Shown one piece after another: positions 13,080 to 24,089 of a stretch of 64,000 nucleotides of DNA. The notes beneath the pieces are model-generated. The model was given only the letters and a program-made list of their open reading frames with translations, did no database searches and had not been told where the DNA came from. This DNA comes from Acanthochlamys bracteata (taxonomy: Eukaryota > Streptophyta > Magnoliopsida > Pandanales > Velloziaceae). How positions within the stretch are numbered: the first letter of the stretch is position 1; the number at the start of each line of letters is the position of its first letter. The stretch is taken from positions 4,402,001 to 4,466,000 of the forward strand of contig CM034138.1 of assembly GCA_019914995.1 (NCBI GenBank), given 5' to 3'. The position numbers and the translations under genes are program-made.

Positions 13080-13592
13080 CAAGGTTGTTAAAATCGGGAT
13101 CTTAGGTAGGATCGTTTCGCTTGAGTATGATCGTAAAATCGGAATCTTAAAGTAAGATCGTAAGATTTTACATACCGATAAATTTTATAAATTTTTTTCA
13201 ATACCATTAAGGATATTTTATAAAAGTTTTTCTAATATTTTTTCTAAAAAAAATTTGAGTACATTTAAAATTTTTTAAAATTTTATTAAAAAAATCCTCT
13301 ATATTTTATAGAAAATTTCTCAAAATTATACTTTTTCAGAAAATCTTCAAAATTTTATAGAAAACTCTCTAAGAGTTTATAAAAACTCTTTCAAATATAG
13401 TTAATTACAAAATTTTCTTCGAAAGTAAAATCGTATAAGATCGTAAAAAGATCGGGATCTTACCGATTTTAAGATTTAAATCGGGATCCATGTGGGATTT
13501 TACTCAAAAAGAATTTTACCTAAGATCGGGATCTTTGGATAAAGTAAAATCATAAAATTTTAAAGATTTAAATCAAAATTTTGATAACCTTG
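13080..13592. mobile_element. hAT-like MITE, copy 1, with 8-bp target duplication
   Basis: The element starts CAAGGTTGTTAAAATC and ends GATTTAAATCAAAATTTTGATAACCTTG in two parts, so the ends are inverted repeats (CAAGGTTGTTAAAAT / ATTTTGATAACCTTG). The 8-base CCACTAAT occurs directly before (13072-13079) and after (13593-13600). Eight-base duplications point to the hAT superfamily. The interior has inverted 'GATCGTAAAATCGGGATCTTA'-type motifs and no ORF. A second copy is at 21428-21951. Confidence 0.85.
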
Positions 13593-13600
13593 CCACTAAT

Positions 13601-15210
13601 CATAGTTTAGTGCAAAATAATATATTTATAGGTCAGCACAAGTCCAAGAAAATTAATTATTTTAAGTTTAGTAAAACTTGCACAAAAAAAAAACACAAAT
13701 CTGAAAGCAGCGTGTCAATTATATGATTTATGTTAATATAAATTTATAAACTTAAAATTTGATAAAATTAGAATTCAAAAATAAATTATAATAATAATTA
13801 AAATATATAACTTTTTTATAAATTATGATAGAAATAAAATTTAATATAAAAATGAAAGAATAATATTAAACAATATTTAAAATATAATATATAATTTAGA
13901 AAAGAAGAATAAAATTAGGGGGCAATTAATATTCTATAATTTGAACTATTAAAAAATAATATAGCAACAACAACGTAGAGATCGGAGCATGTGCGTTTTT
14001 AGGGTATGTTTGGATACATGGTTAATAAATAAGACTAAGAGGATTAATTAGAAAAATAATAAGAGGACGGATATGAAAGGGTAACTATTTAACCTTACAA
14101 TGTTTGGATATATAGTAAGAATAACAAACTAACTATGTTTGGATAGATAGATAAATGAATAAACAAAAAAAGTAAACTTTTTATAAAAAGACTTAAACAT
14201 TCTTTTTATTTATATTAATCTAACTTTTATTAATATAATTTTAAATTAATTTAAGTAATATAACTTAAACTAACTTTATTAATATAACATTTAGATTAAT
14301 TTTTTATATTAATTTAATTTTTTATTAATGTTTGATATAATTTAATAAAATTAAATAAATTTTAAATTAAAAAATTTGGTCATATAATTTTATTATTTTC
14401 TCTACCAACTAAAATCAATTAAACTTAAATAAATATAAAATTTATAAATTATATAATAAAAAATAACAGTATTAATTAAAATAAATATTTAATTAAAAAA
14501 TATCTATTAAAATAAATATTAAAAAAATTAAATATTTAACAAATAAAAGGATAAAAGGGGAAGCAAATTTGCTTCCCCATTTATCACTATGTATACCCAC
14601 CGATTTGGTAGATACATAATTTACCATAAAATATGGTGAGGGAAGGGGAACAATTCTCTTTTCCTTCCATTAATGAAATCAAAACAAACCTAAGTACACA
14701 TATTTTTTTATTAAAATTTATTTAAATTTAAAAAATATAGAAAATTTTAGATTACAAATTTTATTATTATTTAGTTTTTTAGATAAAAAATAAAACTTCT
14801 TTTTTAAAATATAACATAAATAGTTTTTATTTTAAAAAAAATTATTTTAAAAATACTTCCAAACGCTCCCACATAATCCAACCAATTTAAATTGGACAAA
14901 ATAATTTGTGGCAATTTCTTTTATTCGAAGTTAAAGATAACATATTCACAACTGAAAATTTATCGATTTAATGTAACAAGATTAGAAATTAAAATAAAAA
15001 AGTTTAAAAAATTAATTTTCAATTTTTTAAAATAAATTTAGAAATTTTTTATTAAATATAAAACTTATATAAAATTTTATTTATTTAAATAATTTAAACG
15101 GAAAACTTTTAGCTTTAAATTTTAAAATAAGAGTTTTACAACTTGAGTTTAATTTTTGTGTTTATTTTATTCTAAAAATAATTTAAAAAAATTCTTTAAA
15201 AAAAAATGTG
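13601..15210. other. AT-rich spacer with a possible MITE
   Basis: Extremely AT-rich. Around 14002 (GGGTATGTTTGGATACATGG) and 14676-14692 (ATCAAAACAAACCTAA) there are imperfect inverted ends of the 'gtttgga' type common to MITEs, but flanking duplications do not agree. No coding sequence is seen. Confidence 0.4.
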
Positions 15211-15218
15211 TTTAAACT

Positions 15219-15811
15219 ATAGCTGTAAAATCTGGACCGGCCCGAAACCGTCAATCCGAATTTATAATAAAACCGTTTATGCAATCGACCCGCTCTGACC
15301 CATTTCGACCCGCTCGTCCGAGTCGAACCGGATTAAGTTAAATATTAAAGAATTTAAATTTGTGATATATTGATGCAAAAATAATTATTAGTAGTCTTAT
15401 ATTGAAATATAATATGTAGCTTATATTTAATATTTAGATTTGATAAAGCAAAAAATAAATTTGTTATATTTTATTTGTAAATATTTATTATTAGTGATTT
15501 TTAAGTTTTTATATTACTAATTTTGTTAAATTGTAAGAAAAATAACAAAATTATTTTTAAAAAAAATTTTATAAATTTATTATTAAAATATTTTTTTGTT
15601 TTTTATATATTTTTTGTTAGTTCTTTTATTTTATGCATTCTAACAAAAAAAAAATTTATTATTTTTTCTTTTGAAATAATAAGCGTTCCCACTACCGTCG
15701 CTTTAATATTTTTGACATAACGGTTCAACCCATTCATCCAATGGGTCAACTCGTGATCCGTTGACGCGGACAATTTTTTGATTCAATGTTCGATCTGTTT
15801 TTTACGGCTAT
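15219..15811. mobile_element. hAT-like non-autonomous element
   Basis: The left end ATAGCTGTAAAATCTGGACC and the inverted right end (reverse complement ATAGCCGTAAAAAACAGATC) match imperfectly. TTTAAACT lies before the left end (15211-15218) and again just after the right end (15814-15821), two bases off exact abutment. The subterminal parts carry repeated GACCCG/CGACCC motifs. An 8-base duplication suggests hAT. The interior is AT-rich and non-coding. Confidence 0.6.
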
Positions 15812-15821
15812 GATTTAAACT

Positions 15822-16799
15822 ATAAATAAACACGCTTTAAACGATCTGTATCAATGATGGGAAATAGTAGCAGCACTGAGCGTAATAAAGGTGAAGCAGC
15901 AATAGTGGCGATGTGACTCGAGTTTTCTATGTTACGATTTTGATAATTAAGTTAGGAATCTAATCTATACTCTAATACCATATTAGAATTGTTAAAACTT
16001 CATATTTTTATTTAATCAAACTCTAATAATATTAAAATTCTAATCCAATAGGAACAGTTAATTCACACAAATATCAACTCTTTTGTAGTTTGTTGGAGGC
16101 CTATCTGGCTATGCATGGTTTGTGGAGTACGTGCATGCTAAACTCCTTTGATGAATTCAGATAGCTCATAACAGTGAGCTAACACTCTTTTTTTGGTTGG
16201 CCGCTTTCTAGGTGGTGCACTACCTTAATCTATCTAGCCTAACATAATAGGAGCTGTTCTCTTTCTCTTGGAAAGAAAGAATCTAAATACATAAATATTT
16301 CGGCATATTTCAATTAACAATGCCTAAGATCAATATGAATAATGCTATACATACTCCCCTCTTGGACGTCCCTCCCTCCTTCTGTACCATCTTTTGAGCT
16401 GTATGCTCGTGTGATAAAATGGTTTTGGAATGGGTATTTGCATATATGGACGATTTTAAAAAGCAAAAAAAGTCATACATAAAAAAGTACTTCAGAAAGT
16501 ATCCATAATATATTTGCAATTACAAATCTTTCAAAAAGTAGAAATAATAAAAACAAATGTACGTACAACGTGAGAGATGTAAGTTCCAATTTTAATTGGG
16601 ATACAAATTAATACACATGAAGATGCAAATTACTTGTAGATGGAAGTAGATGGTAGGTCTTTCTGAGTTCGAATCCCAGGCACCCGCCGGCCGCCTCCTT
16701 CAGGTACTCCAAATCAAGAACTCCGGCTTCGTAGCAGCCTTCTCCTTATAACGTATGTGCATCAAGAACAGCAAGTGCAAGATGTAACTTGGAAGTTGG
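15822..16799. other. Spacer with a SINE/tRNA-like B-box fragment
   Basis: Unique-looking DNA without a convincing gene. At 16667-16676 the decamer GTTCGAATCC is a perfect polymerase III B-box type sequence, within CTGAGTTCGAATCCCAGGC. No A box or cloverleaf could be found upstream, so a SINE fragment is more likely than a tRNA gene. Confidence 0.4.
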
Positions 16800-17379
16800 T
16801 GTTAGAAATTGTAAAGCCACTATGTAAATTAGTGGTTCATTAGAATGCAACAAGTTAAATATGTATTCATATTGGAATGCCAAAGATCAAGAAAGATGAA
16901 CCAATACCCAAGAAGTTGGAAAGCCAACGGTTAAAGACTTTGAAACATCTTTTGGAAGATGGAAAGCCAAAGGACTTGAATAGTAGTGGGGAGATGAATG
17001 GACAACCGTTTGGAAGTTTAAGAGTCTTCTTGAGGCATTATATATATGAATGAGAGGCATTTGTTTGGGATAATAAGAAAAAAAGAGGTAATGAGAAAGG
17101 ATCATTCTTACATCAAGTGTGAGAAAGAAACAAAGCATTCTAATGAGAGTTCCCACTTAAAGTGTAACACAAAAGTTTGTAATTGCTTTAGTTTAGTGAT
17201 TTCCTTGAAGGCTAGTTTGTCTTCCCGTGGGTTTTTCTCGTTTTTCCTCACGTAAATCTTTTGTCTTTGTGGTTGTCTTGCTCTTGTCTCAATTATCGTA
17301 TTGCTTAAGCAAGATCCTTGAGTGTGTTTATATTTCCGCTGCGTCTATCGACAACAGAACACACTCGCTATTTCCAACA
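16800..17379 (+). repeat. Copia 5' LTR
   Basis: 580 bases, TG..CA ends, about 96% identical by my count to 19980-20560. It contains TATATATGAA near 17040 as a possible promoter element for the retroelement transcript. Confidence 0.92.
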
Positions 17380-17381
17380 AG

Positions 17382-17394
17382 TGGTATCAGAGCC
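17382..17394 (+). other. Copia primer binding site (initiator methionine tRNA)
   Basis: TGGTATCAGAGCC lies two bases after the 5' LTR. This is the standard plant copia primer binding site, complementary to the 3' end of tRNA-iMet. Confidence 0.9.
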
Positions 17395-17399
17395 AGGTT

Positions 17400-19900
17400 T
17401 GTTGCGATGATAAGCAAGTACAGGATTGAAAAGAAATGCATGACTATGGCAAGTAAGGTTGGAGGTGCGGATCCCTCGAATGTCCCTTACTTGTGTAGTG
17501 TACTAATGATGGTGAGGCTCTAGTGGGAGAGACAGTAATTGCTGCTTGTGACAAGTCGTTAACTTGCTGGAGTCAGTTCCATCAAGCTTATGGCAAATGA
17601 TGGAAGGGAATGCATCATCAGTAAGGTACGTTTTGTTTTTTGTCTTACGAAAAATTTGTTATTTGTAGGATAATTAGATGACCTGGACTGCAAGACTTGC
17701 GGTGGAGGCGAGATCATTGAGGTTATCAAGAACGGGTAGAAAAACTGAAGGTTAAAATAATCGATTCAAATCTTTATAAAGTGCGTGGGGTGACACGGAT
17801 GCAGTAGATGCTTGTGTTGTATTGGGCAATATTGAGGATATCATACGAGTGTGGCACCTGAAATTTGGGCACATCTCGGAACGTGATTTAAAGATCCTCA
17901 GTGATCGAAAGTTCCTAACGGAACTGTCCGATATAAAGTTGTCATTCTGCGATGAGTGTGTCACCGGTGAGCAGCACTGTGAAAGATTTGGAGTCATTTT
18001 TAGTTGAAAGACAAGATCGACTTGTTTCACTCGGATTGGAACTTATATGTTTCTAATCCGAAGGAAGTCGGATGTCTTTGAGGTATTCAAATTCTTTAAA
18101 ACCCGGGCGGAACTTGATTCAGCAGTAGAATTAAGTCCGTAAGATGCCTATGGTATGCTGAAGATGTTTGGGGTATCACCTATGGGATCTCACTACCCAT
18201 ACGGTTATCTTCAGCAGGGATGTCATCTTTGCGGAGAACCAATTGCAAAGAGTGACTGAAGGCGATGATGTAAGGGAGGGGAAGGCATCACTCCTAGCGG
18301 TGATCACATCGGTACTGGACGAGAATGATAGGAAAGACGATCCTAATCTGGAGCCTGAACCAACTGATGAGCACATGGAAGAGGATGGAGTTCCCAGGCC
18401 TACATCTCTTAGGCGTTCCACTCGCAAGAGAAACACACCTGAGAGGTATGAGGACTATTTTATGAAGTTATCTCAATCTGTATATTGCTTATTCACAGAA
18501 GAAGGAGAGTCATTTTCTCTCAAGGAAGTGCTAGAGAGTCCAGATGCGTCTCTGTGGATGAAAGCTATGCAGGAAAAGCTTGAGTCGCTTCATAAAAATA
18601 GGACATGGGAATTGGTCCCTCTACTCCAAAGTCGTAAGACTATTGTGAATAAATGAATCTACAAGATCAAGTGAGGCAGGAATGATCAAGTAGAATGGTA
18701 TTGTGCTCAGCTGGTGGTGAGTGGCTACGCCCAGATGGAAGAGATCGATTTTGATGAGATCTTCTCTCCAGTGCTACGTTTTAATGTGGTCTTAGCGCTG
18801 TGTACATCGTCGGTTCTCCATCTTGAACAGCTCAATGTCAAAACGATATTTTTGCACGGGGAGCTTGAAAATGAGAAATATATGGTCCAGCCAGAAGGCT
18901 TTGCTGTGAAGGCAGGGAGGATCTGGTTTGTCGGTTGGCCAAATCTCTTTTTGAGCTTAAGCAAGCACTATGATGTTGCTATAAGAGATTTGATTCTTGT
19001 ATCGGGAGCTTTGAATACAGCAAGCTGGTCTTAAACTCTTATGTGTACATCAAGAGATTTGAGGGAGGTGAATTTGTCATCTTGCTGCTGTATGTGGATG
19101 ATATGTTTGTGGCAGGTTCAAGCATGGGTCGCATCCAATAATTGAAGGCTCAAATGGCTAGTGAATTCGATACCAAGAACTTGGGGCCGACAAACAGAGA
19201 ATCCTATGGATGCAGATATGGCGAGATAGAGACAATAGAGAGATTCGGCTATCTCAGATTAGTTATCTGAGGATGTTGAAACGGTTCAACATGTATGGTG
19301 GTAAGTCGATATCTACCCCACTCTCTATTAGTCTTAAACTATTCTTTTTATTATCCCCTAGCCAAGAGAAAGAGAAGATAGGGATATCTCGGATACCATA
19401 TGCATCAGTAGTGGTATGCCTAATGTATATCATGATTTGCACTCAGCCTGACATTACAAATGCAGTGGAAGTGGTAAGTAGATTCATGGCATGTCCTGGC
19501 ATTGAGCCTTGGAAGGCGGTAAAAAGGTCCTTGGTATGTGAAATGAACCTTGAATGCTTCATTGTGTTACAGAGGATCTGGATTTATTGTCAAAGAGTTT
19601 GTTGATAGTCTATGCAGGTGATTTGGATAGGAGGTTGTTTTTAGTGGGAGCATTGATATGCTCAAAATTTCTACCAAAGGTAACCCTGCGGATGCCTTAA
19701 CTGAGGCGGTAACTCTTGACATATTTTTTGTGTTGTAGATCTCTGTATGGAATCACAATGGAGAACAGCATTGGAAGCCGAAAGGAATCACTTCAAGATA
19801 GCAATGGAACCGGACGAAGATAGGCAACGATATGAGGTAAATGGAAGTCAGCTAGCATACGTGCTAGCCCTGCTCCTCTCAATCGTACCTATTTTCAGTG
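17400..19900 (+). pseudogene. Copia gag-pol remnant
   Basis: Fragments in transcription order: a gag-like piece at 17440-17610 (SKVGGADPSNVPYLCSV); a GAG-pre-integrase piece at 17820-18005 (VWHLKFGHISERDLKILSD and CDECVTGEQH); a gap where the integrase core should be; the integrase-to-RT linker at 18168-18460 (SLRRSTRKRNTPERYEDY); then reverse transcriptase at 18520-19190 (PDASLWMKAMQEKLESL, RTWELV, FDEIFSPVLRF, and YVDDMFVAGSS near 19090). The RT/RNase H linker follows at 19210-19560 (ISTPLS, YASVVVCLMYIMICTQPDI). Several stops and frameshifts separate the pieces. The YVDD catalytic motif survives. No functional polyprotein can be made. Confidence 0.85.
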
Positions 19901-19979
19901 TCATCGAATTTTGACGCTTACGTATCGGTTTCTTGTTATTCTTGGATTGCAATTTACAAAGTGTCTTTAAGTGGAAGAT

Positions 19980-20560
19980 TGTTAGAAATTGTAAAGCCAC
20001 TATGTAAATTAGTGGTTCATTAGAATGCAACAAGTTAAATATGTATTCATATTGGAATGCCAAAGATCAAGGAAGATGAACCATCACCCAAGAAGTTGGA
20101 AAGCCAACGGCTAAGGACTTTGAAACATCTTTTGGAAGATGGAAAGCTAAAGGACTTGAATAGTAGTGGGGAGATGAATGGACAACCGTTTGGAAGTTTA
20201 AAAGTCTTCTTGAGGCATTATATATATGAATAAGAGGCATTTGCTTGGGATAATAAGAAAAAAAAAGGCAATGAGAAAGGACCATTCTCACATCAAGTGT
20301 GAGAAAGAAACAAAGCATTCTAATGAAAGTTCCTACTTAAAGTGTAACACAAAAATTTGTAATTGCTTTAGTTTAGTGATTTCCTTGAAGGCTAGTTTGT
20401 CTTCCCGTGGGGTTTTTCTCATTTTTCCCCACGTAAATCTTTTGTCTTTGTGGTTGTCTTGCTCTTGTCTCAATTATCGTATTGCTTAAGCAAGATCCTT
20501 GAGTGTGTTTATATTTCCGCTGCGTCTATCAACAACAGAACACACTCGCTATTTTCAACA
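19980..20560 (+). repeat. Copia 3' LTR
   Basis: 581 bases, paired with 16800-17379. It is preceded by the purine-rich AAGTGGAAGAT, the probable polypurine tract, and followed by the target duplication GTTGG. Confidence 0.92.
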
Positions 20561-20800
20561 GTTGGAATCTTCTCTCCTCTTCTTTTTCTTCGCCTTTGCT
20601 GCTGCGTTCTCTTCTCCATTTTCAAAGATTGACTGAAAGATATATAATTGATATGATAAATTAAGCAGACTGTAGCCTTTCTTCGGCTTTGGCTCTTCTG
20701 TTCACCGGAGGTACCGCCGAAAATGAAACAACTAACCCAGCAACTATCAAAAATGAAATGAAATGAGATTGCTTGTTTGATGTTATCTATGTTGAAGGAA

Positions 20801-20984
20801 TGTTAGAATATCCTATCCGAAAATTAGATTTTTTTTTCATTTAAAACTCTCATAGCATTTAATATCTTTTCCGGTTTATAACTCTCCCTATTTAGTTATA
20901 CAAAGAGTTCATATATTGGTACTTGTATTGTATTGAAGGATTGATGAATAAATTAAAATAATTTTTTGATCATAGTATCAGAGC
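20801..20984 (+). mobile_element. Short copia-type LTR with primer binding site (TRIM-like remnant)
   Basis: A 172-base block from TGTTAGAATATCC to TTTGATCA (20801-20972) has TG..CA ends. It is directly followed by TAGTATCAGAGC (20973-20984), one mismatch from the tRNA-iMet primer binding site. No second LTR was found within the next 2 kb. The small LTR size is like that of TRIM or small copia elements. Confidence 0.55.
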
Positions 20985-21427
20985 AAAACTTTAAATCTAT
21001 CTATCATTATCGTAGAAAATAACACACTCCGACGATTAAAAACTTCAAACAGATCTATCTGCCGTCATCGTGGAAGATAACGACTCCGACTGTTTAATTT
21101 CGACCAGATCTCTAACCATATCTATCTATCGTCGTCGTGTAAGATGACGACTTTGACGGTTAGACTTCTACAAATCTATTCGTCTGCTATTGTAAAGATA
21201 CAGTTATAATAATTAAAAACTCCGACCATTAAATTCAGTTATCGAATTTGAGATTTACCATAAAAAGGACAGCAAACCGTGCCCGCCGATTCCTCCTCGC
21301 CGCCGCTTTCTTGCCGCTACTTTCTCCTCACCGCTGCTCTTAGCTGACAAATTTGACCTCGTCACCACTACTATCGCCGTCGTCATCGCCACCGTCTTCT
21401 CGATCCTAGATCCAACACCGCTGCCTT
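20985..21427. other. Spacer downstream of the short LTR
   Basis: Contains repeated CGTCGT/GACGACTCCGAC-like patches (21000-21180) and a C-rich stretch near 21280-21420 with GCCGCC codon-like runs. It may be leader or gag-region debris of the short-LTR element. No frame is preserved. Confidence 0.3.
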
Positions 21428-21951
21428 CAAGGTTGTCAAAATCGAAATCTTAGGTAGGATCGTTTCACTTGAGTATGATCGTAAAATCGGGATCTTAAAG
21501 TAATATCGTAAGATTTTACATACCGATAAATTTTATGAAATTTTTTTAACACCATTAAAAATCTTTTATAAAAGTTTTTCTAATATTTTTTCTAAAAAAA
21601 TTTTTAGTACATTTTTAAAAAATTTAAATTTTGTTTAAATTTCATAAAAAATTACTCTATTTTATAGAAAATTTCTCAAAATTATAATTTTTCAGAAAAC
21701 CTTCAAAATTTTAATAAAAAACTCTCTAAGATTTTATAAAAAAACTCTTTCACATATAGTTAATTATAAAAAATTCTTCAAAAGTAAAATCGTATAAGAT
21801 CGTAAAAAGATCGGGATCTTACCGATTTTAAGATTTAAATCAGGATTTATATGAGGTTTTACTCAAAAAAGATTTTACTTGAGATCGGAATCGTTTAGGT
21901 TTTGTAAAATCGTAAGATTTTAAGATTTAAATCGGGATTTTGATAACCTTG
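21428..21951. mobile_element. hAT-like MITE, copy 2
   Basis: Starts CAAGGTTGTCAAAATC and ends GATTTTGATAACCTTG, inverted repeats of each other, and is closely similar to 13080-13592 along its whole length in the same orientation. Flanks GCTGCCTT and ACTGCCGT agree at 6 of 8 positions, a decayed target duplication. Confidence 0.85.
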
Positions 21952-22860
21952 ACTGCCGTGCCTTTACCGCTCACTGTCATTGCCGTGCTAGTCAAGAGAT
22001 TTCCTATCGTCGCAGTTCGATTGCTGGAGTTTTTCTCGTTGGATTAAATCATATCGCTACTCGATCTGATTTTCTTACCATTTGATCTATGCTCAATCAA
22101 TCACCGCTCATTGTCTGATCCAACTCAGATTGCACAGGAACCAACCTGCTTGCTAGACTTCAACCAACCTAGGCCCTACTTGAAGTTGCTCCAATTAGAC
22201 TCTACCAACCCAGCCGAACCGAACCAGTCCTGCTGTTCAAATTCGATCCAAATCCAACCAGACCAAGCAGATTTGATTCAGTCCAATCTTAACTACACCA
22301 GACCAAACCAAATTTGGTTTAAATTAGATCACAACCGATCCAGACTTAACGCAGTCGATTTGGTTCAATTTAGATTTATTAGGACTGAACTAGATCAGAT
22401 TAAATCTAACGGGTTGAACGAGATTGGGTTTAATATTAGATCCGACTAGACCAGATCAAATTAAACCAAATAGAATAGGTTTAAATAGTATTCTCATCAA
22501 TAATCTCTGTGTTTACAATTGACGATGTCTTTTTTAATGATTAATACAGGTGTAGCAGTTAAATAATTTATTTGGTTGTACTTATATGATTGACTAGCCA
22601 ATTTTTCTACCATTCATTCACAGAGAAAGGGATGCTGCAAACTTGGTAACTTCCCCTTCCAATATGTACTTATATGTAGAATTGTATTTTTCAATTACTA
22701 TTGTCTCGATCTCAAAATAATATAACCATAGTGTGACTCTTGCTTAGACGCGTGGATTACTAGAATGGACGACCTGCGTTGATTGTAATCTAGACTATAA
22801 GAGTTTAGTGACAAAATGAGTCAACAATAAAACCAAAAAACAACAATGAACTTGGGGTTG
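21952..22860. other. Spacer upstream of the DFR promoter
   Basis: Includes a stretch (about 22110-22450) rich in CCAACC/GACCAGA/GATC tri- and tetranucleotide patterns that leaves frames open by composition alone. No homology is recognisable. Confidence 0.4.
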
Positions 22861-22888
22861 TGTGGGGGTTAATAACGTTTGGTATGCT

Positions 22889-22903
22889 CACATGTCACCT
22901 ACC
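22889..22903 (+). promoter_or_regulatory. bHLH E-box next to MYB AC-element in the DFR promoter
   Basis: CACATG (22889-22894) and ACCTACC (22897-22903) are two bases apart, about 180 bases before the ATG at 23080. A bHLH E-box beside a MYB AC-element is the kind of site used by MYB-bHLH-WD40 complexes on anthocyanin genes. Function here is inferred. Confidence 0.6.
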
Positions 22904-22952
22904 ACTTATAACATGAACACAAGCAAAAAGTAAAAAGCTATCAATTTTCTGT

Positions 22953-22960
22953 TATATAAA
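22953..22960 (+). promoter_or_regulatory. TATA box of the DFR gene, upstream copy
   Basis: TATATAAA lies about 120 bases before the ATG at 23080, leaving a leader of plausible length. Confidence 0.55.
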
Positions 22961-23613
22961 CACCTTTATATATAAGAATCCAAGTTAAATAGACGAATGC
23001 AACTGATTGAAGAGTATACACTTAATTAGCAAAGGAAAACAAATTTGATCAGTTTATTTTGAAGTATTAATTGGAAATAATGGGAGTAATGCAGAGAGAT
23101 GATGATCATGAGGTACAGATGAAAGGTCCTGTGGTTGTGACCGGAGCTAGTGGATTCATCGGTTCATGGCTTGTCATGAAACTTCTCCAGAAGGGGTACA
23201 CTGTTAGAGCTACTGCAAGAAATCCTAGTAAGTTTAACGTACATCTCCATATGTTTAGTCTAAAGCATGTATACTTAAATTAGTCTAATTTGGTTTCAAA
23301 TAGCCAAGTGTGATCACGATCAAAATTAGCGTGCTATTCATCAAGATCAAAATTATGTGAGACATCGATTAAGGTAGCGTTTAGAGTACTTTTCAACTAT
23401 ATTTTATTCTAATTTTTTATTTCACGTTTCTCAATTAATTTTATAATATTATACATATTTTTTTAAAATTTAAAAAGTACTACAAAATTTCACGTCGTAA
23501 GTTTTTGTTCATATTTATTTTTATTTTTTTAAATAAAAAAATAAACCTCATTTATAAAAAAAAATTCAAAAAATTATATTTTATAGATACTCCTAAGCAT
23601 CTCCTAAGTCAAA

Positions 23614-23615
<2 letters not shown>

Positions 23616-23658
<43 letters not shown>

Positions 23659-23849
23659 TATGGAGGGATAAGGGCACTCTCTTTTTAGGAATATTTTCTT
23701 TCCGATTTATGGTTGGAATGACTTCCAAATTCAATCTCCACAGTTAAATATGAAGAACTATGAGTTAGAAACATTCGCATAAAATTTCAGCTCGATTGGA
23801 CCACGAATTCACCTTCATCTGGTCACTTGATCAAGATAACAGAAATGAT

Positions 23850-23883
<34 letters not shown>

Positions 23884-24087
23884 ATCATTTCTGTCATCTT
23901 GATCAAATGAAGGTGAATTCGTGATCCGATTGAGCCAAAATTTTATGAATATATTTTTAACTCATAATTCTTTATATCTAACAGTGGAGATTAAATTTGA
24001 AAATTATCCCGGCCATAAACCGGAAGAGAGTGCTCATAAAAAAAAAATATCTCTATCTCTCCCATATATATATATATATATATATAT
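23616..24087. mobile_element. Palindromic foldback element flanked by (TA)n, copy A, in DFR intron 1
   Basis: Between (TA)n tracts at 23616-23661 and 24064-24087 lies a roughly 400-base near-palindrome (23662-24063). The left arm runs from GGAGGGATAAGGGCACTCTC to CAGAAATGATACAATATA; the right arm reads TATTGTATCATTTCTGTCAT onward in reverse. The centre is another (AT)n at 23852-23880. The arms contain the same motifs as the copy at 49705-50120. Non-coding. Location between TA repeats is like the Micron-type MITEs of rice. Confidence 0.8.
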
Positions 24088-24089
24088 TT

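Larger units (their letters stand above)
16800..20560 (+). mobile_element. Ty1/copia LTR retrotransposon, full structure, dead coding region
   Basis: The two LTRs (16800-17379 and 19980-20560) both begin TGTTAGAAATTG and end in CAACA. GTTGG directly flanks the element on both sides (16795-16799 and 20561-20565), a 5-base target duplication. The internal part is only about 2.6 kb, roughly half the length of a complete copia interior. I counted about 20 differences between the LTRs, mostly transitions, so the insertion is fairly young. Yet the internal frames carry many stops and lack most of gag, protease and integrase. It may have been mobilised in trans as an already defective copy. Confidence 0.92.

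Noticed and set aside
16655-16690. tRNA gene
   Set aside because: B-box only; no A box, anticodon stem or acceptor stem could be paired.
22111-22449. Open frame of 112 codons rich in Asn, Gln, Pro and Ser
   Set aside because: Kept open by low-complexity CCAACC/GATC patterns; no homology, no splice or promoter context.
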